In this document: one piece after another, positions 29,284-38,348 of the stretch
Layout: each line of letters opens with the position of its first letter
Numbering within the stretch: the first letter of the stretch is position 1
Source of the DNA: Lentisphaeria bacterium
GTDB lineage: Bacteria > Verrucomicrobiota > Lentisphaeria > Victivallales > UBA1829
NCBI GenBank assembly: GCA_017541665.1
Contig: JAFXYP010000069.1
Location: 1-64,000, forward strand
Length of the DNA: 64,000 bases
Direction of reading: 5' to 3'
Notes under the pieces: generated by a model
Seen by the model: only the letters and a program-made list of their open reading frames with translations
The model's database searches: none
Told to the model about the DNA's origin: nothing
Translations under genes and position numbers: made by a program

Positions 29284-29739
29284 ATGAAACCGGAATTCGT
29301 AAAGTACCTCCAGCAGGACTCCATCCTGATCGTGGACGGCGAGACGAAAAAGAAAGTGCTTGACGCCATTATCGCCCATGCCACCAGCCGCTGCACTCTG
29401 GACGAAGACCAGATCCGCGAAGCGATCTGGAAGCGTGAACGCATGATGACCACCGGCGTCGGAAAGGGACTCGCTCTTCCTCATATCCGCATCAGCGGTT
29501 TCCCGTCCCCGCTCGTGATCGTGGCCGTCTGCCGTGAAGCGGTCAAGGACTACAAGACGCTCGACGAAGAACCCGTGACGCTCGCCGTCTTCTTTGCCGC
29601 GGACGAACGCGACCCCGAAGCTTATCTGAAGCTCCTGGGCAGCATCTCCTCCCGCCTCAAAGAGGACAATGTCATCGCCAATATCCATGCGGCCGGCGAT
29701 GACCGCAAGAAAATCTACGACATCCTCGCCGCGGAGTGA
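29284..29739 (+). CDS. Orphan PTS EIIA-like (PtsN/fructose-type) protein
   Basis: 151 residues of the EIIA-fructose/PtsN fold. The phosphorylatable histidine H67 lies in TTGVGKGLALPHIRI, matching the family pattern. Others: REAIWKRERMMTTG before it and PVTLAVFFAADERDPEAYLKLLGSISSRL after it. No permease, HPr or EI gene is in the window, so it is more likely regulatory, like PtsN, than a sugar transporter part. AAAGG precedes the ATG. The 216-bp gap after it contains a 9-bp-stem hairpin at 29831-29859 (CCGCCGGAC/GTCCGGCGG). Confidence 0.85.
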   Translation: MKPEFVKYLQQDSILIVDGETKKKVLDAIIAHATSRCTLDEDQIREAIWKRERMMTTGVGKGLALPHIRISGFPSPLVIVAVCREAVKDYKTLDEEPVTLAVFFAADERDPEAYLKLLGSISSRLKEDNVIANIHAAGDDRKKIYDILAAE

Positions 29740-29955
29740 CCGCCCCGGACCGGATTTCCGGTTCGAAAACGGTCATTTCGACGGATTCTTTTCAGGCTCC
29801 TTGCGCGTTTCGGGGCGTTTGCCCGGTTCGCCGCCGGACGGTTTCCCCGGGTCCGGCGGTGACGTCGTTCTCCGGGCGCCGGATTTGCGGTCCGGTCCGA
29901 AACCGTGCGGGAGACAACAGCCGGAGCGATCCGGCAAGCAGGAAAACAGGTCATT

Positions 29956-30618
29956 ATGGGCAGAAAACATTTATTCAGTCTGATTGAAATCGCGGTGGCT
30001 CTGGCCGTCGCGGCGATCGGTGTGGCCTCCATCATGGCGCTCCTGCCGATTGCCGTCAAGGCAACCTCCGATTCCGTCGGCGACACGCTCGCCGCCGATG
30101 TCGCCAATACCGTGATCGCCCAGCTCGACAGGATCGTCTGGGAGGAAGGTGGTTTTGAATATTTACGGAAGAATACGGATTTTCCCGAAAACAAGCCGAC
30201 CAGCGCATTTGGTACTACCGTAGTCGACGGTTATCTCAAGCAGTTCGGCGAAAAGAGTACCGAGGATTCCTACCTGATCCTGCCGAAAGACGGCCTCAAA
30301 AAAGGACATTTCGTGTTCATGTTCGGTCCGAAGTCGGGCGCGCCCGATTTCTCTGCGGAAGTGTACTGCTGGAGGGATTCTTCCAGCTCCAATCTGCCGT
30401 TGACCCGGAGAAACGGGGATACGGGGGAGGTCGGAAAGATCAATTCGCATACTATCAACCATAATGGATATTCGCCGCTTGTCCGCATTTACGTCGAGAT
30501 CACCTGGCCGCTTACCAAGAAATACGGGACCAGTTCGAACCGCAGATATGTACGCCAGTCCCGCACGTTCGTCCGCGAGTATGTCGACCCGACCTACTAC
30601 AAGGGTGTGGAGAACTGA
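29956..30618 (+). CDS. Pseudopilin-like protein (cassette gene 1)
   Basis: 220 residues. The N-terminus MGRKHLFSLIEIAVALAVAA is a type IV prepilin-like signal and hydrophobic helix with the conserved Glu at +5 (FSLIE), but Leu rather than Gly stands before the predicted cleavage site. The remainder is a globular domain rich in Asp, Ser and Tyr. ATG 29956 is chosen so that the leader is short, as in prepilins. First of five genes that run to 35629 with small gaps or overlaps. Size and place fit the B-type protein of the cassette described as Verru_Chthon in Verrucomicrobia, which is a recollection to be checked by HMM. Confidence 0.8.
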   Translation: MGRKHLFSLIEIAVALAVAAIGVASIMALLPIAVKATSDSVGDTLAADVANTVIAQLDRIVWEEGGFEYLRKNTDFPENKPTSAFGTTVVDGYLKQFGEKSTEDSYLILPKDGLKKGHFVFMFGPKSGAPDFSAEVYCWRDSSSSNLPLTRRNGDTGEVGKINSHTINHNGYSPLVRIYVEITWPLTKKYGTSSNRRYVRQSRTFVREYVDPTYYKGVEN

Positions 30619-30630
30619 GGAGGATTTCCG

Positions 30631-31296
30631 ATGAAAAAGCCTTTTACCCTGATTGAAATCCTGGTCGCGATGAGCATCCTGTCCGTCTTCCTGCTCGGGC
30701 TGATGCAGTTCTATTCCACCACCGAAAGCGTGCTGAGTTCCGGCGTCGACCGCTCGGAGATGTTCGAACGCGCCCGCGTCGCCATGGACATGATGGCGAA
30801 CGACCTCACGTGCATCTATTATTCGCAGAGCGAGGGAGCCCAGGCGTTCCGGAGCAGCTCCGCCGGCAGCGACAACGGCTATTTCGAGGCGGTTACGGTC
30901 CGTCCGGAGAAACTGAACCCGGATGCGAAGACCTCCATCGTGGCGGTCAAGTATGAAGTGGGATCGTCGTCCGGCGGCGGAAACAGCCTTTATTATTCCT
31001 ATGATTCCAAAGGCGACAACTTCAGCGTGTCCGGCGCATCGTTCGGCAACAAGACCGAACTCGTCGAAGGTGTGACCCGTTTCAGTGTCAGGACGATCAG
31101 CGAAGGAAACTCCCTGCCCGCGCTCGTCGTCATCCGGCTGGAGCTCCTCGATTCCAAGTCCCTGAAGCGAATCAAAGCAAATTCCGCCCTGAAGGATACC
31201 ATTACCAAGAATCCGGCAAACGTGCGCGAGTTCCGCCGCATGATCGTCATCGACCGCGGCCAGCCGAAACCGCCGGCATCGAAAACGGGGTCATGA
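30631..31296 (+). CDS. Pseudopilin-like protein, GspJ-like (cassette gene 2)
   Basis: 221 residues beginning MKKPFTLIEILVAMSILSVF: prepilin motif with Pro before FTLIE. The following ARVAMDMMANDLTCIYYSQS resembles the helix after the membrane segment in GspJ/minor pseudopilins. The gene is 12 bp downstream of cassette gene 1 with GAGGA before the ATG. Likely a minor component of a type II secretion-like or type IV pilus-like fibre. Confidence 0.82.
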   Translation: MKKPFTLIEILVAMSILSVFLLGLMQFYSTTESVLSSGVDRSEMFERARVAMDMMANDLTCIYYSQSEGAQAFRSSSAGSDNGYFEAVTVRPEKLNPDAKTSIVAVKYEVGSSSGGGNSLYYSYDSKGDNFSVSGASFGNKTELVEGVTRFSVRTISEGNSLPALVVIRLELLDSKSLKRIKANSALKDTITKNPANVREFRRMIVIDRGQPKPPASKTGS

Positions 31297-31317
31297 CCGG
31301 AAAGGAGCTGCTGAACG

Positions 31318-34245
31318 ATGAAAACGCATAAAAAGAATGAAATGATACGGATGCTGAAACGGTCCGTCCGCGCACGCCGCGAACACGGGCTTGCGCTCCT
31401 CTTTACGCTCTGCATCCTTTCCATGGCGCTCATCACTGCCATGATCTTCTCGTCGAACTCGTCGACCGACCGCAAGGTCGCCAGCGCCTATGTCGACACC
31501 TCCGCGGCCCGGATCCTCGCCGACGGCGTCGTCAACCGCGCCATCCTGTCCCTGCTCCAGTCCGACAACGCCGCCTATGTCTGCTCCAACTACGGGACCG
31601 CCAAGCCGAAGAACTTCGACGCGAACGAATACGCCTCCGACTGGATCTGGAAACTGGAGAAGGACGGCATCTTCTCCTTCGACGCAGGCCCGCTCCGTTT
31701 CAACAGCTCCGTCTACTACGACCCCAACGACGCCCGCTGCCCGTCCTGGGAATATGTGTTCGGCCCGGTCTACGGCGACCCGGACAACGAACATATCCTC
31801 GGCCGCTACGCCTATGTTGCCATCGGACAGAACGACCAGCTGAACCCGAACGCTCTCGGCAGGCGCGACTATCCCGATTTCGACCTCACGAGATTCCAGA
31901 AGCGTCTCGGACGCTGGACCTGCGAGCCGGAGTTCATCTTCAAGAGCACCCGGAACAACTGGGACTACACCGCCAATTCCCCCCAGAGGGGCGCACCGGT
32001 CATCTCCCGGGAGACCATCCGCAGCAAGTATTCCTCCCCCGGCTGGGAAGATATAGACGTCTTCTTCACCGATATCGCCGGGAATTCCGGCGAGGACAAC
32101 CAGCAGCTCAAGATGATGATCGACCAGTATTTCGACGCCACCGTGCAGGGCGAATACAACCGGTACCGCCTCGACGGAAAGCCGTCCGGCGACCTCACGA
32201 AATACAATGACGTTCCGAGCGAGGAGCACTACCGCTTCCCGCTGATCCGCACCGACTGGGATTCCATCCGCCATCAAACGGTGAAGGATGCGATCCCGTG
32301 GTTCCAGAACTCTTCGGAGGGCAATGTGGACCAGGTCGTCGCCAACCTCATCAACTTCAACGCGTCCGCCAGCCGCCCGCCCGTGGACGACGGGCAGAGC
32401 TGGTTTACCGGCGAACCTAAATTCACCGGCAACAAGCGCACCCCGTACATCAACGAAGTGCTGGCCGAGGTCTCCGTCAGCGGCTACCTCGGAATGCGCA
32501 AGATGGAACGTTACCTGAAACCCGAGGGGGATTCCCAGGTCCCGAAATGGCGCCTGTGGTACCAGGGATGCACGTATTCGCCCGAGATTACGATCAGCGT
32601 CGAGACCGTGAACATGTATCCTTCCAGCGGCGAAAACGCCGCGATCTCCGTCCGGAATCCCATCCTGATCGGCGAGGTCAGCTTCGATTACTGGAATGAC
32701 AACGGCGACATGCCCGGATTCTGGGCCACGGAGACTCTCCGGTTCGACGCCAACAACCAGCCGTGGACCGATGATGTCCGCCCCATCCCCGGCGACGATG
32801 CCGGCTATATGAAATACATTTATTTCCTTGATGGTGATGCGCTCGGGAACATGACCACGCGGAAACGCGATGACTACGATATGCCCATCGGGCACGAAGC
32901 CGATTTCATGCCGTATGTCAGGGTCAAGAACGTCAGGGTCAAGGTCGACCGCGTTGTCCTGCTGGATAATTCCGGGCGGAATGCCGACCTCTCCCTGATG
33001 CCGATGCCGCTTTCGGGCAGCGGGATCGTTTTTGAACAGTCCGGCGATCCTTCTGAAAACGCCGGCATAGGCGTCGCAGGCGCCGGCGACGACCTCAAGA
33101 AATATTGTGTCGATACGCAGGCGAACGATCCGCGCCAGAACCTCAGCCGCAACGACTGGAGCACCCCGTTGTACGGAACCACCGCCAAGTCGGACATCGG
33201 AAAGAAAAACGGAGTCGGGATCAAGGTCGGCACCTATCATGACACCGAGCAGAATAACAATAATCCCAACCCCGCCTACGTCAACGACTCCACGCATATC
33301 TCCACGGCATACATCCGGCATGCGCCGATGCAGTCCCTGTGGGAGCTCGGCGCCATCCACCGCGGCGCTCCGTGGCAGACGATCAACCTGAAATGCGGAT
33401 CCAAGAACGGCGTCGCGATGGGCAGCTACGAAACCGGCGACGGCCATCTGCTGGACCAGGTCGCGCTCGCCCGCAGCACGGAGAAGGCCGACGATGCCGT
33501 GGTCGGCATGATCAACCTGAACTGCGTGGCGACGTTCGGCGGCGGCAAGGCCCCGTTCTCATTCAAGTCCCTGTTTACCAATTTCCCCGTCTACCAGACC
33601 TTCGAGAATATGAACAAGTCCGGCCGCAGCGGGGCCGTCTACACGATCCGCGGCGACTCCGTCGATTCCGACAAGACCGGCACGACGGATGCCGACCTTT
33701 ATGCCAAGGAGCTTTCCGAGGCTGTCACCTATGCGCTTTCGAACGGGTATTACCTGCGCCGCACGGCGGTCTTCCCCACCATGGAGCATGCCCAGATGGA
33801 GCACATCATCCCGCTGGGGAACAATGTGCCGGATGCGCAGTCCGAAGAGATCTTCGCCCGCGTGGTCAATCTGCTGAAGTGGAACCGCCAGCCGGTCAAA
33901 CGCGCGACCGTGCTGGTGCTCGCGCAGACCATTCAGGACGTCGGCGGCGATGTTCCCCTTGAGAAGACCGAGCCGAGCAACTCCAACGTCCGCCTGCGCG
34001 ATGCCGGGTTCATGGCTTTCAGCTCCACGAGCAAGAGGGTCCTCGGTCCGAACTCCGGCAATTCGCCCCCGACGATCAAGTTCGCGCGGACCTCGCCTTC
34101 GGACAGAGTAAAATTCCGATATTACGAACCCCTTTTCGACCAGATCACGGGCGAGGCGAAGCTCATCGTCCGCCTGGAATGGGACGATTCGGCCTACGAT
34201 AACCACGGAGCATGGAAAGTAACGAGGAAAGAATATGCGGAATAA
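31318..34245 (+). CDS. Large PilX/GspK-like cassette protein (cassette gene 3)
   Basis: 975 residues. The N-terminal region RREHGLALLFTLCILSMALI then FSSNSSTDRKVASAYVDT resembles the hydrophobic helix of PilX/GspK minor pilins (GxALLxxL...), with Gly before the segment and no TLIE. The long remainder has no motif I recognise; it is rich in Asp, Asn, Tyr and Trp and may be an extracellular head domain. GspK proteins are about 300-350 residues, so this is about three times longer. Size and gene order fit the A-type protein of the Verru_Chthon cassette. Overlaps the next gene by 11 bases. Confidence 0.72.
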   Translation: MKTHKKNEMIRMLKRSVRARREHGLALLFTLCILSMALITAMIFSSNSSTDRKVASAYVDTSAARILADGVVNRAILSLLQSDNAAYVCSNYGTAKPKNFDANEYASDWIWKLEKDGIFSFDAGPLRFNSSVYYDPNDARCPSWEYVFGPVYGDPDNEHILGRYAYVAIGQNDQLNPNALGRRDYPDFDLTRFQKRLGRWTCEPEFIFKSTRNNWDYTANSPQRGAPVISRETIRSKYSSPGWEDIDVFFTDIAGNSGEDNQQLKMMIDQYFDATVQGEYNRYRLDGKPSGDLTKYNDVPSEEHYRFPLIRTDWDSIRHQTVKDAIPWFQNSSEGNVDQVVANLINFNASASRPPVDDGQSWFTGEPKFTGNKRTPYINEVLAEVSVSGYLGMRKMERYLKPEGDSQVPKWRLWYQGCTYSPEITISVETVNMYPSSGENAAISVRNPILIGEVSFDYWNDNGDMPGFWATETLRFDANNQPWTDDVRPIPGDDAGYMKYIYFLDGDALGNMTTRKRDDYDMPIGHEADFMPYVRVKNVRVKVDRVVLLDNSGRNADLSLMPMPLSGSGIVFEQSGDPSENAGIGVAGAGDDLKKYCVDTQANDPRQNLSRNDWSTPLYGTTAKSDIGKKNGVGIKVGTYHDTEQNNNNPNPAYVNDSTHISTAYIRHAPMQSLWELGAIHRGAPWQTINLKCGSKNGVAMGSYETGDGHLLDQVALARSTEKADDAVVGMINLNCVATFGGGKAPFSFKSLFTNFPVYQTFENMNKSGRSGAVYTIRGDSVDSDKTGTTDADLYAKELSEAVTYALSNGYYLRRTAVFPTMEHAQMEHIIPLGNNVPDAQSEEIFARVVNLLKWNRQPVKRATVLVLAQTIQDVGGDVPLEKTEPSNSNVRLRDAGFMAFSSTSKRVLGPNSGNSPPTIKFARTSPSDRVKFRYYEPLFDQITGEAKLIVRLEWDDSAYDNHGAWKVTRKEYAE

Positions 34246-34972
34246 TCATTTCATCAAAACACAGATCGTGCTGGCCGCCCTGGTCGCGACTGTGATCGCG
34301 CCGATCAGCGTATTCGCCCAGCAGAGAACCGCCGCCCGGACCGCCGCGTCCATCAAGGACAGTGACATTTACGTCCCGGACAAAGTCCTGGAACCCTCCC
34401 TCACCAGGAAGGAAGCCTCCGATCTCCTGAAGGACTACATCGCCGCGTTCGGCGACTCGGACATGCCGAAGTCCTATGCCGCCTTCGCCAGGGAGCCCGA
34501 GAAGTACAAACGCATCGGGAGCCGCCAGCTCAAGTCGTGCCTGGGCAACCTCTTCAACTACATCTTCGACACCACCATCAAGCCGGACAGCTCCGGCCGC
34601 AACGCGGTCAACCCCGAACTCATGGAGGTGACCGAGGCCACCGACGCATGGTTCCGGGCGCTCTACAACAAGGCGCTCGAACTGAACGACCCCGCCGCCA
34701 TGATGGACAAGGCCATCCGCACGCAGAACGCCAACCTGTACACGCAGGCGAAGAAGGCCTACGACGATAAGGTCGAGGAGCTGAACAAGTTCGCCAAGAA
34801 ACCGGAACGCCTCGACGCCGCGGCGCTCAAAAGGCTTGCGGAGACAAACAGGGCCAGGCGCAAAAAGGAATACATCGCCCTGCGCAAACAGCAGATCATC
34901 GAGGAGGAAGCCGCCGCGAAACAGGCTCTCGACGAGGAACTGAAAAAGGCCGCTTCCTCCAAAAACAAATAA
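34235..34972 (+). CDS. Secreted helical protein of unknown function (cassette gene 4)
   Basis: 245 residues. Signal peptide MRNNHFIKTQIVLAALVATV ending near VFAQ; then a mainly helical protein with a strongly charged C-terminal third (AAALKRLAETNRARRKKEYI, EEEAAAKQALDEELKKAA), predicted coiled coil. No family recognised. Its start overlaps the large cassette protein and a pseudopilin follows after 24 bp, so it is probably a periplasmic assembly or partner protein of the fibre. Confidence 0.7.
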   Translation: MRNNHFIKTQIVLAALVATVIAPISVFAQQRTAARTAASIKDSDIYVPDKVLEPSLTRKEASDLLKDYIAAFGDSDMPKSYAAFAREPEKYKRIGSRQLKSCLGNLFNYIFDTTIKPDSSGRNAVNPELMEVTEATDAWFRALYNKALELNDPAAMMDKAIRTQNANLYTQAKKAYDDKVEELNKFAKKPERLDAAALKRLAETNRARRKKEYIALRKQQIIEEEAAAKQALDEELKKAASSKNK

Positions 34973-34996
34973 CCCCATCCCACCGGGAGACACGAT

Positions 34997-35629
34997 ATGA
35001 GAAAACATGCAGCCAGGCCGTTTACGCTGATCGAACTGATCGTGGTCATGGGAGTGATGATCCTCATCGCCGCGATCGCGGTTCCCGCGTACAGTTCGCT
35101 TTTCTCGGGCCGCAAGACCACGCTCGCCGCAAATAAGCTGAACGGCGCGGTCATGGAGGCGCGCGCCCACGCCGTGACCTCCAAGCAGTACAGCGCGCTG
35201 ATCTTCGGGAAGGAAGGGAACGGCTACACGAATTTCCGCCTGGCCGAGGTCTATTACAGCCCCAGCAAAAACACTTACGCCTGGCGCCGCTGGGTCCCGG
35301 GCGCTTCCATCGTGCTCCTCCCCGAGAACACCATGATCCCCACGGGAAATGAAAACCTCGGCACGACTGCCAAGGGCGTGTCCGGGACCATGGGGTCGGC
35401 CGACCTGCCGGAAGTCACCCTGTCCACCAATTCCGGCATGTCCGAATCCGAAGCTCCCGCCATCGTGTTCAAGCCGAACGGCCAGCTGGCCGGGACGCGG
35501 GAAAAGAACGTGGTGGTGCGGTTCGTGGAGACCAACCGGTACGAGGCGAACAGAAGCGTGACACCGAAACTCCCGCTGAACATCAACTGGCTGACCTGCA
35601 AGACCAAGTTCCTGGACCCCGTGCAGTGA
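34997..35629 (+). CDS. Pseudopilin-like protein, GspH-like (cassette gene 5)
   Basis: 210 residues beginning MRKHAARPFTLIELIVVMGV, with Pro before FTLIE, and AAIAVPAYSSLFSGRKTTLAANKLNGAVMEARAHAV, which follows the GspH/FimT pattern (helix then ..L...l..AR..A). CCGGGAG is upstream of the ATG. It ends 27 bp before the Ser/Thr kinase gene, so cassette and kinase are probably one transcript. Confidence 0.82.
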   Translation: MRKHAARPFTLIELIVVMGVMILIAAIAVPAYSSLFSGRKTTLAANKLNGAVMEARAHAVTSKQYSALIFGKEGNGYTNFRLAEVYYSPSKNTYAWRRWVPGASIVLLPENTMIPTGNENLGTTAKGVSGTMGSADLPEVTLSTNSGMSESEAPAIVFKPNGQLAGTREKNVVVRFVETNRYEANRSVTPKLPLNINWLTCKTKFLDPVQ

Positions 35630-35656
35630 CCCCATATCTCCGGAGATAGACACAGT

Positions 35657-37951
35657 ATGCGTTTTCAATGTTCATCCTGCGGCAGGATCGTAGCTGTCGA
35701 CGACGTTGACGCCGGCATCATGGTGCAGTGCGGCCACTGCGGCAGCGTGGTGCAGGTCCCCCCGACGCGCCTTTCCCGCGGCTCCGTGATCGCGGATTTC
35801 ATCATCCGCCGCGCCATCGGGCAGGGCGGAATGGGCACGGTGTACCTGTCCCACCAGATCACGCTCGACCGGCCCGCCGCGCTGAAGATCCTGGCGGAAT
35901 CCTACGCGAACAACGCCGAATTCGTGGCGCTCTTCATCAAGGAGGCCCGTGCCGCCGCCAAGCTGAACCATCCGCATATCGTCCAGGCCTATGCCGTGGG
36001 CGAGGACGACGGACTGCTGTATTTCGCCATGGAGAACATCGACGGCGAGACCATGAAGGACGTGCTGGATCGCGAGGGCGCGATCCCCGTGGACCAGGCG
36101 CTGAACGTGATCCAGCAGATCGCCGAGGCGCTGAACTACGCCTGGATCGAACAGAAACTCATCCACTGCGACATCAAGCCCGACAACATCATGCTCACTT
36201 CCACCGGACGCGCCAAGCTCGCCGACCTCGGTCTCGCACGCGTGACCGGAGACATGAGCGATTCGGACGACGACGAAGTCATGGGCACGCCGCAGTATAT
36301 CAGCCCCGAAGCCCTCACCGGAGCCCCGATGGATACCCGCAGCGATATCTACAGCCTCGGCGCCACGTTCTACCAGTTCGTGACCGGACGCCTGGCATTC
36401 GACGGCGCCACCGCCGCCGAGATCGCGAAGAAGCACCTCACCGAGCCGCTGATCCCGCCGCGTTCCGTGAACAAAGATATCCCGGAGAGCGTTTCCCGCA
36501 TCATCATGAAGATGATGGCGAAGAACCCCTCCATGCGTTATCAGGACGCTTCCGAGCTCATCGACGACCTCCGCAACGCACGCCGCGGCAAGCTCGCCGG
36601 CCCGGCCACCGATTCCGAAATCCTTGCCGGCGGCGCGAAACAGGCTGCACGTGTGGCGCGCCCGGTCGGCGGCGGGACGGTCCTCGCTTCCGGCGCGGAT
36701 CATCAGAACGACCGCGCACGCAATATCTATAACCTGAAAAAACGCCAGCAGGACGAGGCCCGCAAGACGAGGATCGTGGTTATGATCGCATGCCTCGTGC
36801 TCCTTGTTTCCCTCGTTGCGGCGGGCATCCTCTTCTATTTCAACAACGCCAAGGCGCGCGAGGAACGCGCCCGCAAGGAGGCCGCCGAGGCTGCCGAACG
36901 CGAACTCCAGCGCGACACCCCGATGACGCTGGAAGTCGACGAGATCCTGGCGTTTTCCCGCGCGAATCCCTCGGACAAGCGCGGCCTGCTTGAGAAGTGC
37001 GAGGCTTTCATCGCCAAGAACTACCAGCCCTCGAAACCTAAAGAGGACCAGGCGCTGATGACGTTCCGCGCAGTCTTCCAGGAGGTCGACGAAAGCATGA
37101 TGGCGTCCACGCGCGACCTGGAGGCCAGAAAACTCCGTAAGCTGATCGCCCAGCGCAGGGACGACGCCGAGGCCGCCGAGGAGGCGCGCCGCCGTGCGCA
37201 GCAGGCCGCCGAGGATAAGCGCAAGGCCGACGAATACGCCCAGCAGGCCGATCAGCTCCGCAAGGAGCAGAGCGCCCGCACCGCCATGGAGCTTGCCGAA
37301 CGCCTGGTTACGGACAAGGAGTATTTCGCGGGGCACATGATCGAGCAGACCCGCCACGACCATCTGGACCGCGCGGAAAAGGATTACGCCGACTGGTTCC
37401 AGACTCTCGACCGCCATGCGCAGGATTCCGACGAGGCCGTCGCCGAGGTCGCACGCCCGTACCGCGACTGGGCACGGATCGTGCTCGACAATATTGCAGG
37501 CGCGAAGGCCATCCGCGAGAACACTTACAACGGCAATACCATCCTCGCCGAAACCCAGGTCGGCTACGGCCCGTCCGGCATCTGCCGCGTGAAGTCCATC
37601 AACAACGGCGTCGTGAAGGCTGTCATGGTCGACGGCAAACAGTTCCAGTTCAATTTCGACGACCTTCCGCTCAAGCAGCGCCTGGTGCTCCTGAAGAAGG
37701 GCGCGGGTGAGGCCGGGCATTCCGACGCGCTGTATTTCTATCTGCTTCTCTACGGCGATTTCGCCGGCGCGAAGGAGATCGTCGCGGACGACGACAACGC
37801 GAAGGAGATCGCCAACTACATTCTCGCCAGCTATTTCAAATACGTGGTCAAGAACTCCGATGAGAAGACGCTCGAGGAACTCAAGGCCAAATACGGCACG
37901 ATGCGCGAATTCCGTAACGCCATGTCCACGTACAAGCAGAACAATCCCTGA
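35657..37951 (+). CDS. Membrane-anchored Ser/Thr protein kinase with N-terminal zinc ribbon
   Basis: 764 residues. N-terminal zinc ribbon with C5, C8, C25 and C28; PknB-type kinase domain from about 48 to 310 with glycine loop IGQGGMGTVY, lysine K77, catalytic loop HCDIKPDN (170-177, Cys instead of Arg, so non-RD), DLG (190-192) instead of DFG, and GTPQYISPEAL. One transmembrane helix lies near 374-395. The outer part has a charged coiled-coil stretch (EEARRRAQQAAEDKRKADEY) and a C-terminal domain without known motif. Its position after the pseudopilin cassette suggests it senses or regulates that system; this is inference. Confidence 0.9.
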   Translation: MRFQCSSCGRIVAVDDVDAGIMVQCGHCGSVVQVPPTRLSRGSVIADFIIRRAIGQGGMGTVYLSHQITLDRPAALKILAESYANNAEFVALFIKEARAAAKLNHPHIVQAYAVGEDDGLLYFAMENIDGETMKDVLDREGAIPVDQALNVIQQIAEALNYAWIEQKLIHCDIKPDNIMLTSTGRAKLADLGLARVTGDMSDSDDDEVMGTPQYISPEALTGAPMDTRSDIYSLGATFYQFVTGRLAFDGATAAEIAKKHLTEPLIPPRSVNKDIPESVSRIIMKMMAKNPSMRYQDASELIDDLRNARRGKLAGPATDSEILAGGAKQAARVARPVGGGTVLASGADHQNDRARNIYNLKKRQQDEARKTRIVVMIACLVLLVSLVAAGILFYFNNAKAREERARKEAAEAAERELQRDTPMTLEVDEILAFSRANPSDKRGLLEKCEAFIAKNYQPSKPKEDQALMTFRAVFQEVDESMMASTRDLEARKLRKLIAQRRDDAEAAEEARRRAQQAAEDKRKADEYAQQADQLRKEQSARTAMELAERLVTDKEYFAGHMIEQTRHDHLDRAEKDYADWFQTLDRHAQDSDEAVAEVARPYRDWARIVLDNIAGAKAIRENTYNGNTILAETQVGYGPSGICRVKSINNGVVKAVMVDGKQFQFNFDDLPLKQRLVLLKKGAGEAGHSDALYFYLLLYGDFAGAKEIVADDDNAKEIANYILASYFKYVVKNSDEKTLEELKAKYGTMREFRNAMSTYKQNNP

Positions 37952-37975
37952 AACGACTTGGGGAGCAACGATACC

Positions 37976-38341
37976 ATGAAGATCACAGAAGACATTGTCA
38001 AAGCGCTGCACGCCTGCATCGCGGACGGGTATGACTCCGTCACCGATTTCGCAAACTGCGCCAACGTCAGCGCGAACACCATTTCCAAGTACATGCGGCG
38101 CGAGACCGAGGTCATGCAGAAGGATACCTGGGAGAAGCTCCAGCCGCTCCTCACGGCCTACCTGCCCAAGGACGGCGACAAGGTCAAGTACGAGATCGAG
38201 ATGACCGCCGACCAGAAGATTCTGCTGGATGCGTTCGACAGCCTGCCGCCGGACGTCCAGAGCCAGAAGCTCATGGAGATCATCCAGCTCGCCAAAAAGC
38301 ATCTGGCCGCCGTCGAGGCTGCGAAAAACGCCGCCGAATGA
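37976..38341 (+). CDS. Small helix-turn-helix DNA-binding protein
   Basis: 121 residues. SVTDFANCANVSANTISKYM looks like a Cro/XRE-type helix-turn-helix (residues about 21-40); the C-terminal half is helical and charged (QKLMEIIQLAKKHLAAVEAA). TTGGGGAG precedes the ATG. It follows the kinase by 24 bp and could be a transcriptional regulator of, or a substrate in, the same system. Target unknown. Confidence 0.65.
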   Translation: MKITEDIVKALHACIADGYDSVTDFANCANVSANTISKYMRRETEVMQKDTWEKLQPLLTAYLPKDGDKVKYEIEMTADQKILLDAFDSLPPDVQSQKLMEIIQLAKKHLAAVEAAKNAAE

Positions 38342-38348
38342 TCGTTTG

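Noticed and set aside
29831-29859. 9-bp GC-rich hairpin before the pseudopilin cassette as a terminator
   Set aside because: No T-run follows on either strand; kept only as a note in the EIIA-like entry.
31291-33447. 718-codon open frame on the minus strand
   Set aside because: Antisense to the large cassette protein, no start signal, no motif; an effect of third-position GC.
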